Source: an uncultured Streptococcus sp.
GTDB taxonomy: Bacteria > Bacillota > Bacilli > Lactobacillales > Streptococcaceae
Assembly (NCBI GenBank): GCA_934201655.1
Contig: CAKPXD010000058.1
Location: 1-8,066 of the forward strand
Direction: 5' to 3'
Length of the DNA: 8,066 bases
Each line of letters opens with the position of its first letter. Within the stretch, counting starts at the first letter, position 1. The notes beneath the pieces were generated by a model. That model was not told the origin of the DNA, did not search any database, and saw only the letters and a program-made list of their open reading frames with translations. Position numbers and translations under genes: made by a program. Shown here piece by piece: positions 1 through 6,016 of this stretch.

Positions 1-43
1 GGTGGGCAGGAGCCTGCTTCTTGTTTTTAGAGAAGGAGGAGCT

Positions 44-868
44 ATGCCTGAATTACCAGAAGTTGAGATTGTCCGACGTGGTCTGGAAAAATTGATCCTA
101 GGGAAAAAAATTTCAAACATTGACATTCGTTACCCCAAGATGATTAAAACTGATTTGGATGAATTTCAGAAGGAAATGCCTGGTCAAGTCATTCAATCAA
201 TGGGACGTCGTGGTAAATATCTACTTTTCTATTTATCCGATAAAGTTCTAATCTCTCATTTGAGAATGGAAGGCAAGTATTTTTATTATCCAGACCAAGT
301 TCCAGAACGTAAACACGCCCATGTTTTGATTCATTTTGAGGATGGCGGGACTTTAGTCTATGAGGATGTCCGTAAATTTGGTACCTTGGAACTGTTAGCA
401 CCCGAACTCTTGGATTCTTACTTTATTTCAAAAAAACTTGGTCCGGAACCGACTGAGAAGGATTTTGATTTAGGGAGTTTTAAACTAGCCTTGAAAAAAT
501 CTAAAAAACCAATCAAATCGCATCTTCTCGACCAGACTTTGGTTGCAGGGTTGGGAAATATCTATGTTGATGAAGTTCTTTGGAGGGCGAAAGTCCATCC
601 TTCTAGAACCTCTAATAGTTTAACAGCACAAGAGGCTAGAAAAGTACATGATGAAACAATCAATGTTTTAGGTCAGGCGGTTGAAAAGGGTGGTTCAACA
701 ATTCGCACTTATACCAATGCATTTGGAGAAGATGGCACCATGCAGGAATTCCATCAAGTATATGACAAGGCAGGTCAAGCTTGTTCGCGTTGTGAAACCA
801 TCATCGAAAAGATTCAATTAGGTGGTCGTGGAACCCACTTTTGTCCTAAGTGTCAAAGGAGGAAGTGA
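44..868 (+). CDS. mutM: Formamidopyrimidine-DNA glycosylase (MutM/Fpg)
   Basis: Base-excision repair enzyme that removes 8-oxoguanine and formamidopyrimidines from DNA and nicks the abasic site; cytoplasmic. The 274-residue length is usual for the family. The protein begins MPELPEVE, giving the Pro2 nucleophile and Glu3. Other expected residues are visible: Lys58 in RRGKY, Met75 and the Arg110/Phe112 wedge region (VRKFG), the helix-two-turn-helix GLGNIY with Asn172, and a C-terminal zinc finger (Cys247, Cys250, Cys267, Cys270) with Arg262 in GGRGTHF. The frame is open back to base 2, but the start is set at ATG 44: Pro2 must be exposed after Met removal, and AGAAGGAGGA (31-40) is a strong ribosome site just before it. 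It overlaps coaE at its stop codon, so the two are co-translated. Only 43 bases lie upstream, so its promoter is not in view; in pneumococci era is the usual upstream neighbour. Confidence 0.97.
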   Translation: MPELPEVEIVRRGLEKLILGKKISNIDIRYPKMIKTDLDEFQKEMPGQVIQSMGRRGKYLLFYLSDKVLISHLRMEGKYFYYPDQVPERKHAHVLIHFEDGGTLVYEDVRKFGTLELLAPELLDSYFISKKLGPEPTEKDFDLGSFKLALKKSKKPIKSHLLDQTLVAGLGNIYVDEVLWRAKVHPSRTSNSLTAQEARKVHDETINVLGQAVEKGGSTIRTYTNAFGEDGTMQEFHQVYDKAGQACSRCETIIEKIQLGGRGTHFCPKCQRRK

Positions 869-1461
869 TGGGAAAAATAATCGGAATCACCGGTGGTATT
901 GCGTCAGGTAAGTCCACTGTCACAGAATTTTTAAGACAAAAAGGGTTTCAAGTTGTAGATGCGGATGCAGTCGTCCACCAACTACAAAAACCTGGTGGAC
1001 GACTCTATCAGGTTTTAGTGGAGCATTTTGGGGAGAAAATCCTTCTTGAAAATGGTGAACTGAATCGCCCCTTACTTGCTAGCCTTATTTTTTCAAATCC
1101 TGAAGAGCAAGAATGGTCTAAGAGTACCCAAGGTGAGATTATTCGTGAGGAGTTAGCTGCATTACGAAATCAGTTGGCTCAGACAGAAGCTCTCTTTTTC
1201 ATTGATATTCCCCTGCTTTTTGAGCAGAACTATGCTTCATGGTTTGACGAAACTTGGCTAGTCTATGTAAATCGTGATGTTCAATTGGAGCGATTAATGA
1301 AACGGGACCAAATTTCAAAAGAAGCAGCTGAATCCCGTTTAAACTCTCAATGGCCTTTAGAAAGAAAAATTAGTCTGGCTAGTCACAGTCTAGATAATAA
1401 TGGAAATCGGGAACAGTTGATAGCTCAAGTAGTTAAGTTGCTTGAAGAAATGTGTCTATAA
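868..1461 (+). CDS. coaE: Dephospho-CoA kinase
   Basis: Catalyses the last step of coenzyme A synthesis, ATP-dependent phosphorylation of the 3'-hydroxyl of dephospho-CoA. The 197-residue protein has a P-loop (Gly9 to Ser16, GGIASGKS), the DADAV motif with Asp31 and Asp33, DIPLLFE at about 113-119, the lid region around LMKRD (143-147), and DNNG at 176-179. The His-Pro seen in many CoaE proteins near residue 90 is Gln-Gly here (TQGEII), which I recall as normal in streptococci. The start is ATG 868, overlapping the mutM stop as TGATG, with AAAGGAGG at 855-862; an in-frame GTG at 850 lies before this ribosome site and is less likely. The C-terminus (LLEEMCL) differs from the pneumococcal form as I remember it, where the end of coaE overlaps the start of pmrA. 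Confidence 0.95.
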   Translation: MGKIIGITGGIASGKSTVTEFLRQKGFQVVDADAVVHQLQKPGGRLYQVLVEHFGEKILLENGELNRPLLASLIFSNPEEQEWSKSTQGEIIREELAALRNQLAQTEALFFIDIPLLFEQNYASWFDETWLVYVNRDVQLERLMKRDQISKEAAESRLNSQWPLERKISLASHSLDNNGNREQLIAQVVKLLEEMCL

Positions 1462-1544
1462 ATTAACATTGTTAGAAAGGAGAATTTTGGTATTGTTTGT
1501 TCAAATCATCTTAGATTGAAATAGTATCAAATACAAAAAATCTA
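1462..1544 (+). pseudogene. Possible scar of a deleted pmrA efflux gene
   Basis: In the pneumococcal order I remember, the MFS efflux gene pmrA sits between coaE and rpmG; here the gap is 83 bases. The spacer has a ribosome-site-like AAAGGAG (1476-1482) with no proper ATG ORF after it. One frame reads KENFGIV near 1477-1497, resembling the KDNLRIA I recall near the PmrA N-terminus. The frame ending at TAG 1543-1545 reads YQIQKI, loosely like the PmrA C-terminal LKVKEI, and that TAG overlaps the rpmG GTG, as expected if the old gene end were kept. This rests on short matches to a remembered sequence and is only a suggestion; it may be plain spacer. Confidence 0.25.
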
Positions 1545-1694
1545 GTGCGTGTAAAAATTAATCTAAAATGCTCCTCTTGTGGCAGCATGAATTATCTAAC
1601 CAGTAAGAACTCCAAAACTCATCCAGATAAGATTGAAGTCTTAAAGTATTGTCCCAAAGAAAGAAAAGTGACTCTACATCTTGAATCTAAGTAG
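1545..1694 (+). CDS. rpmG: 50S ribosomal protein L33 (three-cysteine form)
   Basis: Small ribosomal protein of the large subunit, 49 residues. The translation begins [13 protein letters not shown], contains [20 protein letters not shown] and ends HLESK, which matches streptococcal L33. The start is GTG 1545 (read as Met). The cysteines are C9, C12 and C36, but the fourth zinc-ribbon position is Glu39 (CPKE instead of CxxC), so zinc binding may be weakened; this form sits between the zinc-binding and cysteine-free L33 types. No good ribosome site lies just before GTG 1545, and the start overlaps a TAG (1543-1545), suggesting an origin as a gene translationally coupled to a lost upstream neighbour. 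Streptococci often have several rpmG paralogues, so this may not be the main copy. The secG -35 element lies in its last codons. Confidence 0.9.
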   Translation: MRVKINLKCSSCGSMNYLTSKNSKTHPDKIEVLKYCPKERKVTLHLESK

Positions 1695-1709
1695 AAATTA
1701 TGGTAGAAT
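1681..1709 (+). promoter_or_regulatory. Sigma-A promoter for secG
   Basis: TTGAAT (1681-1686) and TAGAAT (1704-1709) are separated by exactly 17 bases, with an extended -10 TG at 1701-1702. Transcription would start near 1716, leaving a leader of about 18 bases that holds TAAGGAG (1721-1727). The -35 lies within the last codons of rpmG. Read by eye against the vegetative consensus; not tested. Confidence 0.6.
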
Positions 1710-1733
1710 AATAGGGATTTTAAGGAGTTTGAT

Positions 1734-1967
1734 ATGTATAACCTATTATTAACCATTTTATTAGTATTATCTGTTGTGATTGTGATTGCAATTTTTATGC
1801 AACCAACTAAAAATCAATCTAGCAATGTATTTGATGCCAGCTCAGGTGATTTGTTTGAACGTAGCAAAGCGCGTGGTTTTGAAGCCGTAATGCAACGTTT
1901 GACAGGAATCTTAGTCTTTTTCTGGCTAGCCATTGCCTTAGCATTGACGGTATTATCAAGTAGATAA
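1734..1967 (+). CDS. secG: Preprotein translocase subunit SecG
   Basis: Auxiliary membrane subunit of the SecYEG channel that helps SecA-driven export. The 77-residue protein has the expected two hydrophobic segments, about residues 2-22 (LLLTILLVLSVVIVIAIF) and 57-75 (TGILVFFWLAIALALTVL). A polar linker between them contains the MQPTKNQSSN start typical of Gram-positive SecG and the family-like segment FERSKARGFEAVMQRLT. Length is normal. ATG 1734 is preceded by TAAGGAG (1721-1727) with six bases of spacing, and by a good promoter in the end of rpmG. A weak terminator and a BOX repeat follow, so it may be transcribed largely on its own before rnr. Confidence 0.95.
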   Translation: MYNLLLTILLVLSVVIVIAIFMQPTKNQSSNVFDASSGDLFERSKARGFEAVMQRLTGILVFFWLAIALALTVLSSR

Positions 1968-1974
1968 GAAAATA

Positions 1975-2010
1975 ATGGGCGGGACTAGATCTTTGCCTAT
2001 TTTTATTTTT
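1975..2010 (+). terminator. Weak intrinsic terminator after secG
   Basis: ATGGGC (1975-1980) can pair with GCCTAT (1995-2000), including one G-T pair, across a 14-base loop. A T-rich run (2001-2010) follows at once. The stem is short and the loop large, so readthrough into rnr is likely. Confidence 0.4.
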
Positions 2011-2122
2011 TACTCTTCAAAAATCTCTTCAAACCACGTCAGCTTCCATCTGCAACCTCAAAACGGTGTTTTGAGCAACCTGCGCCTAGCTTTCTAGTTT
2101 GCTCTTTGATTTTTATTGAGTA
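2011..2122. repeat. BOX-type repeat (A and C modules, no full B)
   Basis: The stretch from TACTCTTCAAAAATCTC to TTTTATTGAGTA has the recognisable start (boxA, with CTTCAAACCACGTCAGC) and end (boxC, with CTAGTTTGCTCTTTGAT) of the BOX elements scattered through S. pneumoniae and relatives. The ends are imperfect inverted repeats: 2011-2025 against 2108-2122 pair at 12 of 15 positions. In the middle, CTCAAAAC (2057-2064) pairs perfectly with GTTTTGAG (2068-2075) around a three-base loop. The multiple boxB copies of long BOX elements are absent. BOX elements are thought to be non-autonomous mobile repeats that can alter expression of nearby genes. This one fills the space before rnr, so its RNA would lie in the 5' leader of any transcript reading through from secG. 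Confidence 0.85.
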
Positions 2123-2179
2123 TTAAATGATGTTTGAGAAGGTTTTACACAAAAAAATTTAACAATCTAGAAAGAAAAC

Positions 2180-4522
2180 ATGAAAGATAGAATAAAAGAA
2201 TATTTAAAAGAAAAGGAACGAGTCACTGTAAATGACTTGGCTCAAGCTCTTGGAAAGGATGGTTCTAAAGACTTCCGTGAGCTCATTAAAACCTTGTCCC
2301 TGATGGAGAGAAAGCACCAAATTCGCTTTGAAGAAGATGGTAGTCTCACCTTGGACAAAAAGAAGAAACACGAGATTACTCTTAAAGGAACTTTTCATGC
2401 CCATAAAAATGGCTTCGGCTTTGTTAGTCTCGAAGGTGAGGAAGACGATCTTTTTGTAGGAAAAAATGATGTTAACTATGCCATTGATGGCGATACTGTT
2501 GAAATTGTAATCAAGAAGGTTGCGGATCGCCAAAGAGGAACTGCAGCTGAAGCAAAGATTATCGATATTTTAGAACACAGTTTGACGACGGTTGTTGGTC
2601 AAATCGTTCTTGATGAGGAAAAACCCAAGTATGCAGGTTACATCCGTTCAAAAAATCAAAAGATTAGTCAACCAATCTACGTTAAGAAGCCAGCTATTCA
2701 ATTAGACGGTACAGAAGTTCTCAAGGTCTTTATCGATAAGTACCCAAGTAAGAAACACGATTTTTTTGTCGCTAGTGTGCTAGATGTGGTTGGACATTCT
2801 ACAGATGCAGGGATTGATGTCCTTGAGGTCTTGGAATCAATGGACATTGTATCTGAGTTTCCAGAGACTGTTCTCAAAGAGGCAGAAAATGTGCCAGACG
2901 CTCCATCAGAGAAAGATCTGGAAGGTCGTCTAGACTTAAGAGATGAAATTACCTTTACCATTGATGGGGCTGATGCCAAGGACTTGGACGACGCTGTTCA
3001 CATCAAACCATTGAAAAATGGAAATATCGAACTAGGTGTTCACATTGCCGATGTCTCCTACTATGTGACCGAGGGTTCTGCTCTTGACAAGGAAGCCCTC
3101 AATCGTGCGACCTCTGTCTATGTGACAGACCGTGTAGTTCCAATGCTTCCAGAACGCCTCTCAAACGGAATCTGTTCTCTTAACCCTCAAGTGGACCGCT
3201 TGACTCAGTCTGCGATTATGGAAATTAATAAGCAGGGTCGTGTTGTGAATTATACGATTACTCAGACTGTTATCAAGACAAGTTTTCGTATGACCTATAG
3301 TGATGTGAATGACATTTTAGCTGGTGACGAGGAGAAGAGACAAGACTATAAGAAAATTGTTCCTAGTATCGAACTTATGGCCAAACTCCATGAAACATTG
3401 GAAGGTATGCGAATTAAGCGTGGTGCTTTAAATTTTGATACCAATGAAGCTAAGATTATAGTCGATAAAAAAGGCAAGCCAGTTGATATTGTTCTTCGTC
3501 ATCGTGGTGTTGCTGAACGTATGATTGAGTCTTTTATGTTGATAGCCAACGAAACAGTTGCCGAGCACTTCAGCAAGCTGGACCTACCTTTTATCTATCG
3601 GATTCACGAGGAGCCTAAGGCTGAAAAAGTTCAGAAGTTTATTGATTATGCTTCGAGCTTTGGTTTGCGAATTTATGGGACTGCCAGTGAGATAAGTCAG
3701 GAAGCTCTTCAAGACATCATGAGTACTGTTGAGGGAGAGCCATATGCGGATGTATTGTCTATGATGCTTCTGCGTTCGATGCAGCAGGCTCGTTATTCTG
3801 AGCATAATCACGGTCACTATGGTCTAGCTGCGGACTATTACACGCACTTTACCAGTCCGATTCGTCGTTATCCTGACCTCTTGGTTCACCGGATGATTCG
3901 AGACTATGGACGTTCTAAGGAAGTAGCCGAGCATTTTGAACAGGTTATTCCAGAGATCGCGACCCAGTCTTCTAACCGTGAGCGCCGTGCTATCGAGGCA
4001 GAGCGTGAAGTCGAAGCCATGAAAAAAGCTGAATACATGGAAGAGTACGTTGGTGAAGAGTATGATGCAGTTGTTTCAAGTATTGTTAAATTTGGTCTTT
4101 TTGTTGAATTACCAAATACAGTTGAAGGCTTGATTCACATCACAAATCTTCCTGAGTTTTACCATTTTAATGAACGCGATTTAACCCTCCGTGGGGAGAA
4201 ATCAGGAATTACTTTCCGAGTGGGACAACAGATACGTATTCGTGTCGAAAGAGCGGATAAGATGACTGGTGAGATTGATTTCTCCTTTATTCCAAGTGAA
4301 TTTGATGTCATTGAGAAAGGTTTGAAAGGCTCTGGTCGTAAGGATAGAAGTCGTCGTTCAGATAAGAAAGAAGACAAGAGAAAAGCTAGTCGCTCAAGTG
4401 ATAAGCGCAAGCATTCTCTAAAAGACAAGAAGAAAAAGAGCAAGAAACCTTTTTACAAAGAAGTAGAAAAGAAAGGAGCCAAGCATGGCAAAGGGCGAGG
4501 GAAAGGTCGTCGCGCAAAATAA
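2180..4522 (+). CDS. rnr: Ribonuclease R
   Basis: Processive 3'-to-5' exoribonuclease that degrades structured RNA, including rRNA fragments and mRNAs released by trans-translation. The 780 residues show, in order: an N-terminal helix-turn-helix-like region (about 1-60), a cold-shock domain (about 66-125; [19 protein letters not shown]), a second cold-shock-like region (about 130-205), the RNB catalytic domain (about 245-575), an S1 RNA-binding domain (about 624-705) and a Lys/Arg-rich tail (about 713-780). The metal-binding aspartates are in [14 protein letters not shown]: Asp262, Asp268, Asp270 and Asp271. The signature [12 protein letters not shown] is at 556-567. ATG 2180 has only a modest upstream AGAAAG. 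The last 38 bases overlap smpB in another frame, and SmpB recruits RNase R in well-studied bacteria through the enzyme's Lys-rich tail. Some annotations name the gene vacB. Confidence 0.97.
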   Translation: MKDRIKEYLKEKERVTVNDLAQALGKDGSKDFRELIKTLSLMERKHQIRFEEDGSLTLDKKKKHEITLKGTFHAHKNGFGFVSLEGEEDDLFVGKNDVNYAIDGDTVEIVIKKVADRQRGTAAEAKIIDILEHSLTTVVGQIVLDEEKPKYAGYIRSKNQKISQPIYVKKPAIQLDGTEVLKVFIDKYPSKKHDFFVASVLDVVGHSTDAGIDVLEVLESMDIVSEFPETVLKEAENVPDAPSEKDLEGRLDLRDEITFTIDGADAKDLDDAVHIKPLKNGNIELGVHIADVSYYVTEGSALDKEALNRATSVYVTDRVVPMLPERLSNGICSLNPQVDRLTQSAIMEINKQGRVVNYTITQTVIKTSFRMTYSDVNDILAGDEEKRQDYKKIVPSIELMAKLHETLEGMRIKRGALNFDTNEAKIIVDKKGKPVDIVLRHRGVAERMIESFMLIANETVAEHFSKLDLPFIYRIHEEPKAEKVQKFIDYASSFGLRIYGTASEISQEALQDIMSTVEGEPYADVLSMMLLRSMQQARYSEHNHGHYGLAADYYTHFTSPIRRYPDLLVHRMIRDYGRSKEVAEHFEQVIPEIATQSSNRERRAIEAEREVEAMKKAEYMEEYVGEEYDAVVSSIVKFGLFVELPNTVEGLIHITNLPEFYHFNERDLTLRGEKSGITFRVGQQIRIRVERADKMTGEIDFSFIPSEFDVIEKGLKGSGRKDRSRRSDKKEDKRKASRSSDKRKHSLKDKKKKSKKPFYKEVEKKGAKHGKGRGKGRRAK

Positions 4523-4952
4523 AAAGGCGCACCACGACTATACAATCGTAGATACGCTAGAAGCAGGAATGGTTCTGACAGGAACTGAGATCAAGAGTGT
4601 TCGAGCAGCCCGCATCAATCTGAAAGATGGGTTTGCCCAAGTGAAAAATGGGGAAGTTTGGCTGAGCAATGTGCATATCGCTCCTTATGAAGAGGGCAAT
4701 ATCTGGAATCAGGAACCCGAACGTCGTCGTAAACTTCTCCTTCATAAAAAACAAATCCAGAAATTAGAGCAAGAAACCAAAGGAACAGGTATGACCTTGG
4801 TTCCTCTTAAAGTTTATATCAAAGATGGCTATGCCAAGCTTCTTTTAGGACTTGCAAAAGGGAAGCATGATTACGATAAACGTGAGTCTATCAAACGACG
4901 TGAGCAAAATCGTGATATTGCGCGTGTTATGAAAGCTGTTAACCACCGATAG
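4485..4952 (+). CDS. smpB: SsrA(tmRNA)-binding protein SmpB
   Basis: Binds tmRNA (SsrA) and delivers it to stalled ribosomes, so that trapped nascent chains are tagged for proteolysis and the ribosome is freed. The 155-residue length is typical. Recognisable segments are [21 protein letters not shown] (33-53), [18 protein letters not shown] (71-88), [20 protein letters not shown] (114-133, with His128 next to the DKR) and the basic C-terminal tail [15 protein letters not shown]. The start at ATG 4485 lies 38 bases inside rnr. It is supported by GAAAGGAG (4471-4478) with six bases of spacing and by the conserved N-terminus MAKGEGK. Thus smpB and rnr are expected to be co-transcribed and translationally linked, joining two partners of the ribosome-rescue pathway. 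The tmRNA gene itself is not in this window. Confidence 0.97.
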   Translation: MAKGEGKVVAQNKKAHHDYTIVDTLEAGMVLTGTEIKSVRAARINLKDGFAQVKNGEVWLSNVHIAPYEEGNIWNQEPERRRKLLLHKKQIQKLEQETKGTGMTLVPLKVYIKDGYAKLLLGLAKGKHDYDKRESIKRREQNRDIARVMKAVNHR

Positions 4953-4966
4953 AAAGAGTGAAGAAT

Positions 4967-5827
4967 ATGGAAAAACTAGTTGCCTACAAACGCATGCCTG
5001 TCTGGAATAAAGACACCATGCCAGAAGCTGTTCAAAGAAAACACAATACTAAGGTCGGAACCTGGGGCAAGATTACCGTATTAAAAGGGACTCTAAAGTT
5101 TATTGAGTTGACTGAAGACGGGGAAGTTTTAGTCGAGCACTTTTTTGAAGCAGGTGCTGATAATCCTATGGCACAACCTCAAGCTTGGCACAGAGTAGAA
5201 GCTGCCACAGAAGATGTGGAATGGTACTTGGAATTTTATTGTAAAGCAGAGGATTATTTTCCCAAGAAATACAATACTAATCCAGTCCATTCGGAAGTTT
5301 TAGAAGCTATGGATACAGTAAAACCATGTAAGGCACTAGACCTAGGATGTGGTCAAGGAAGAAATGCACTCTTTCTAGCTCAACATGGATTTGATGTCAC
5401 AGCTGTAGATCAAAATGAGCTATCTCTTGAAATCTTGCAAAGCATTGTGGAGCAAGAAGATATAGAAATGCCTGTAGGTCTCTACGATATCAATTCAGCT
5501 AGCATTGGACAAACTTACGATTTTATCGTATCAACGGTTGTTCTCATGTTTTTACAAGCAGATCGCATTCCGGATATTATTCGAAACATGCAAGAACAAA
5601 CCTCAATTGGAGGTTATAATTTGATTGTGTGTGCTATGGACACGGAGGATTATCCTTGCTCAGTGAACTTCCCATTTACCTTTAAAGAGGGTGAGTTGGC
5701 AAATTACTACAAGGATTGGGAAATCATCAAATACAATGAAAATCCTGGCCATCTCCATCGTCGAGATGAAAATGGCCATCGTATCCAACTACGTTTTGCA
5801 ACAATGTTGGCTAAAAAAGTAAAATAA
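4967..5827 (+). CDS. tehB: TehB-like SAM-dependent methyltransferase with N-terminal cupin-like domain
   Basis: Two-part protein of 286 residues. Residues about 1-95 form the DUF1971/cupin-like domain found fused to TehB in some bacteria (VPxW-like PVWNKDTMP; QAWHRVE at 72-78; EWYLEFYCK). Residues about 105-286 are a class I methyltransferase with the SAM-binding motif ALDLGCGQGRN (123-133) and acidic residue D148 in TAVDQNE. TehB in other species methylates tellurite and related oxyanions and gives resistance when over-expressed; the natural substrate is not certain. The start could be GTG 4958 (three residues longer) or ATG 4967. ATG 4967 is preferred because the spacing after AGAAAGAG (4951-4958) is better and streptococcal homologues begin MEKLVAYKRMPVW. 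It follows smpB by 14 bases, so it is probably in the same operon, which ends with the hairpin at 5836-5867. Confidence 0.9.
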   Translation: MEKLVAYKRMPVWNKDTMPEAVQRKHNTKVGTWGKITVLKGTLKFIELTEDGEVLVEHFFEAGADNPMAQPQAWHRVEAATEDVEWYLEFYCKAEDYFPKKYNTNPVHSEVLEAMDTVKPCKALDLGCGQGRNALFLAQHGFDVTAVDQNELSLEILQSIVEQEDIEMPVGLYDINSASIGQTYDFIVSTVVLMFLQADRIPDIIRNMQEQTSIGGYNLIVCAMDTEDYPCSVNFPFTFKEGELANYYKDWEIIKYNENPGHLHRRDENGHRIQLRFATMLAKKVK

Positions 5828-5835
5828 ATGAATAA

Positions 5836-5874
5836 AAGGGATAGAGAGCAGTCGTTTTCTATTCCTTATTTGTT
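5836..5874 (+). terminator. Intrinsic terminator after tehB
   Basis: AAGGGATAGA (5836-5845) pairs with TCTATTCCTT (5858-5867) at all ten positions with one G-T pair, around a 12-base loop. The T-rich TTATTTGTT follows. It lies nine bases after the tehB stop and would close the rnr-smpB-tehB transcript. The T run is broken, so efficiency is uncertain. Confidence 0.55.
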
Positions 5875-5904
5875 ACCCTAATAAGAAAGGGAAATCTCAA
5901 TTTA

Positions 5905-5913
5905 TGCTATACT
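5905..5913 (+). promoter_or_regulatory. Extended -10 promoter for the Card1-like gene
   Basis: TG (5905-5906), one base, then TATACT (5908-5913) is a good extended -10 element. No clear TTGACA-like -35 is seen 16-18 bases upstream, as is common with extended -10 promoters. It would start RNA near 5920 and give a leader of nearly 100 bases before the gene at 6017. Confidence 0.55.
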
Positions 5914-5930
5914 AGAAGTAGGAGAAGTCG

Positions 5931-5972
5931 ATGAAATTAAACAGAATTGTGATAGTTTTAAAACGATTCTGA
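5931..5972 (+). CDS. Possible 13-codon leader peptide
   Basis: ATG 5931 has AGGAG (5920-5924) six bases upstream and opens a 13-codon frame reading MKLNRIVIVLKRF, then TGA 5970-5972. Its 3' half overlaps a hairpin: CAGAATTG (5942-5949) pairs with CGATTCTG (5964-5971), one G-T pair. A basic, hydrophobic short peptide before a long-leader gene could be part of a translation-dependent control, or could be a chance ORF. Against it, the predicted RNA start (about 5920) leaves the ribosome site at the extreme 5' end. No homologue is recognised. Confidence 0.25.
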   Translation: MKLNRIVIVLKRF

Positions 5973-6012
5973 TCGACCATTATTCTTTCAGACTTTTTTG
6001 TCTAGGAGGTCT
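5942..6012 (+). promoter_or_regulatory. Structured 5' leader of the Card1-like gene
   Basis: Three pairings are visible. CAGAATTG (5942-5949) pairs with CGATTCTG (5964-5971). AGAC (5990-5993) pairs with GTCT (6000-6003) around a T6 loop, ending one base before the AGGAGG ribosome site at 6004-6009. GACC (5975-5978) can instead pair with GGTC (6008-6011), covering part of that ribosome site. The stems are short; the layout suggests, but does not show, control of translation start. No known riboswitch class was recognised. Confidence 0.3.
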
Positions 6013-6016
6013 TAAG

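Noticed and set aside
5..30. Possible terminator hairpin (GCAGG/CCTGC followed by T's) before mutM
   Set aside because: The five-base arms are separated by only two bases, so the real stem would be about four pairs; too weak to report and partly outside the usable context.
2..43. N-terminal extension of MutM from an upstream GTG
   Set aside because: The frame is open to base 2, but a MutM with residues before MPELPEVE would hide the Pro2 nucleophile; the strong AGAAGGAGGA at 31-40 serves ATG 44.
850..867. Earlier GTG start for coaE
   Set aside because: It would add six residues before the conserved MGKIIGITGG and lies upstream of the AAAGGAGG that positions ATG 868.
2134..2162. Promoter for rnr (TTGAGA, 17 bases, ATTTAA)
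   Set aside because: The -10 match is poor and other spacings give nothing better; AT-rich DNA gives such matches by chance.
2204..4443. Reverse-strand ORFs inside rnr
   Set aside because: They lie antisense to a complete RNase R, have low-complexity Ser/Leu-rich translations and no ribosome sites; they are shadows of the real gene.
5828..6016. A riboswitch (for example fluoride or a metal class) before the Card1-like gene
   Set aside because: Hairpins are visible but no conserved core of any riboswitch class was recognised.
5828..6016. SigX box upstream of the Card1-like gene
   Set aside because: No TACGAATA-like sequence was found; the visible promoter is a vegetative extended -10, so direct competence control is not supported.
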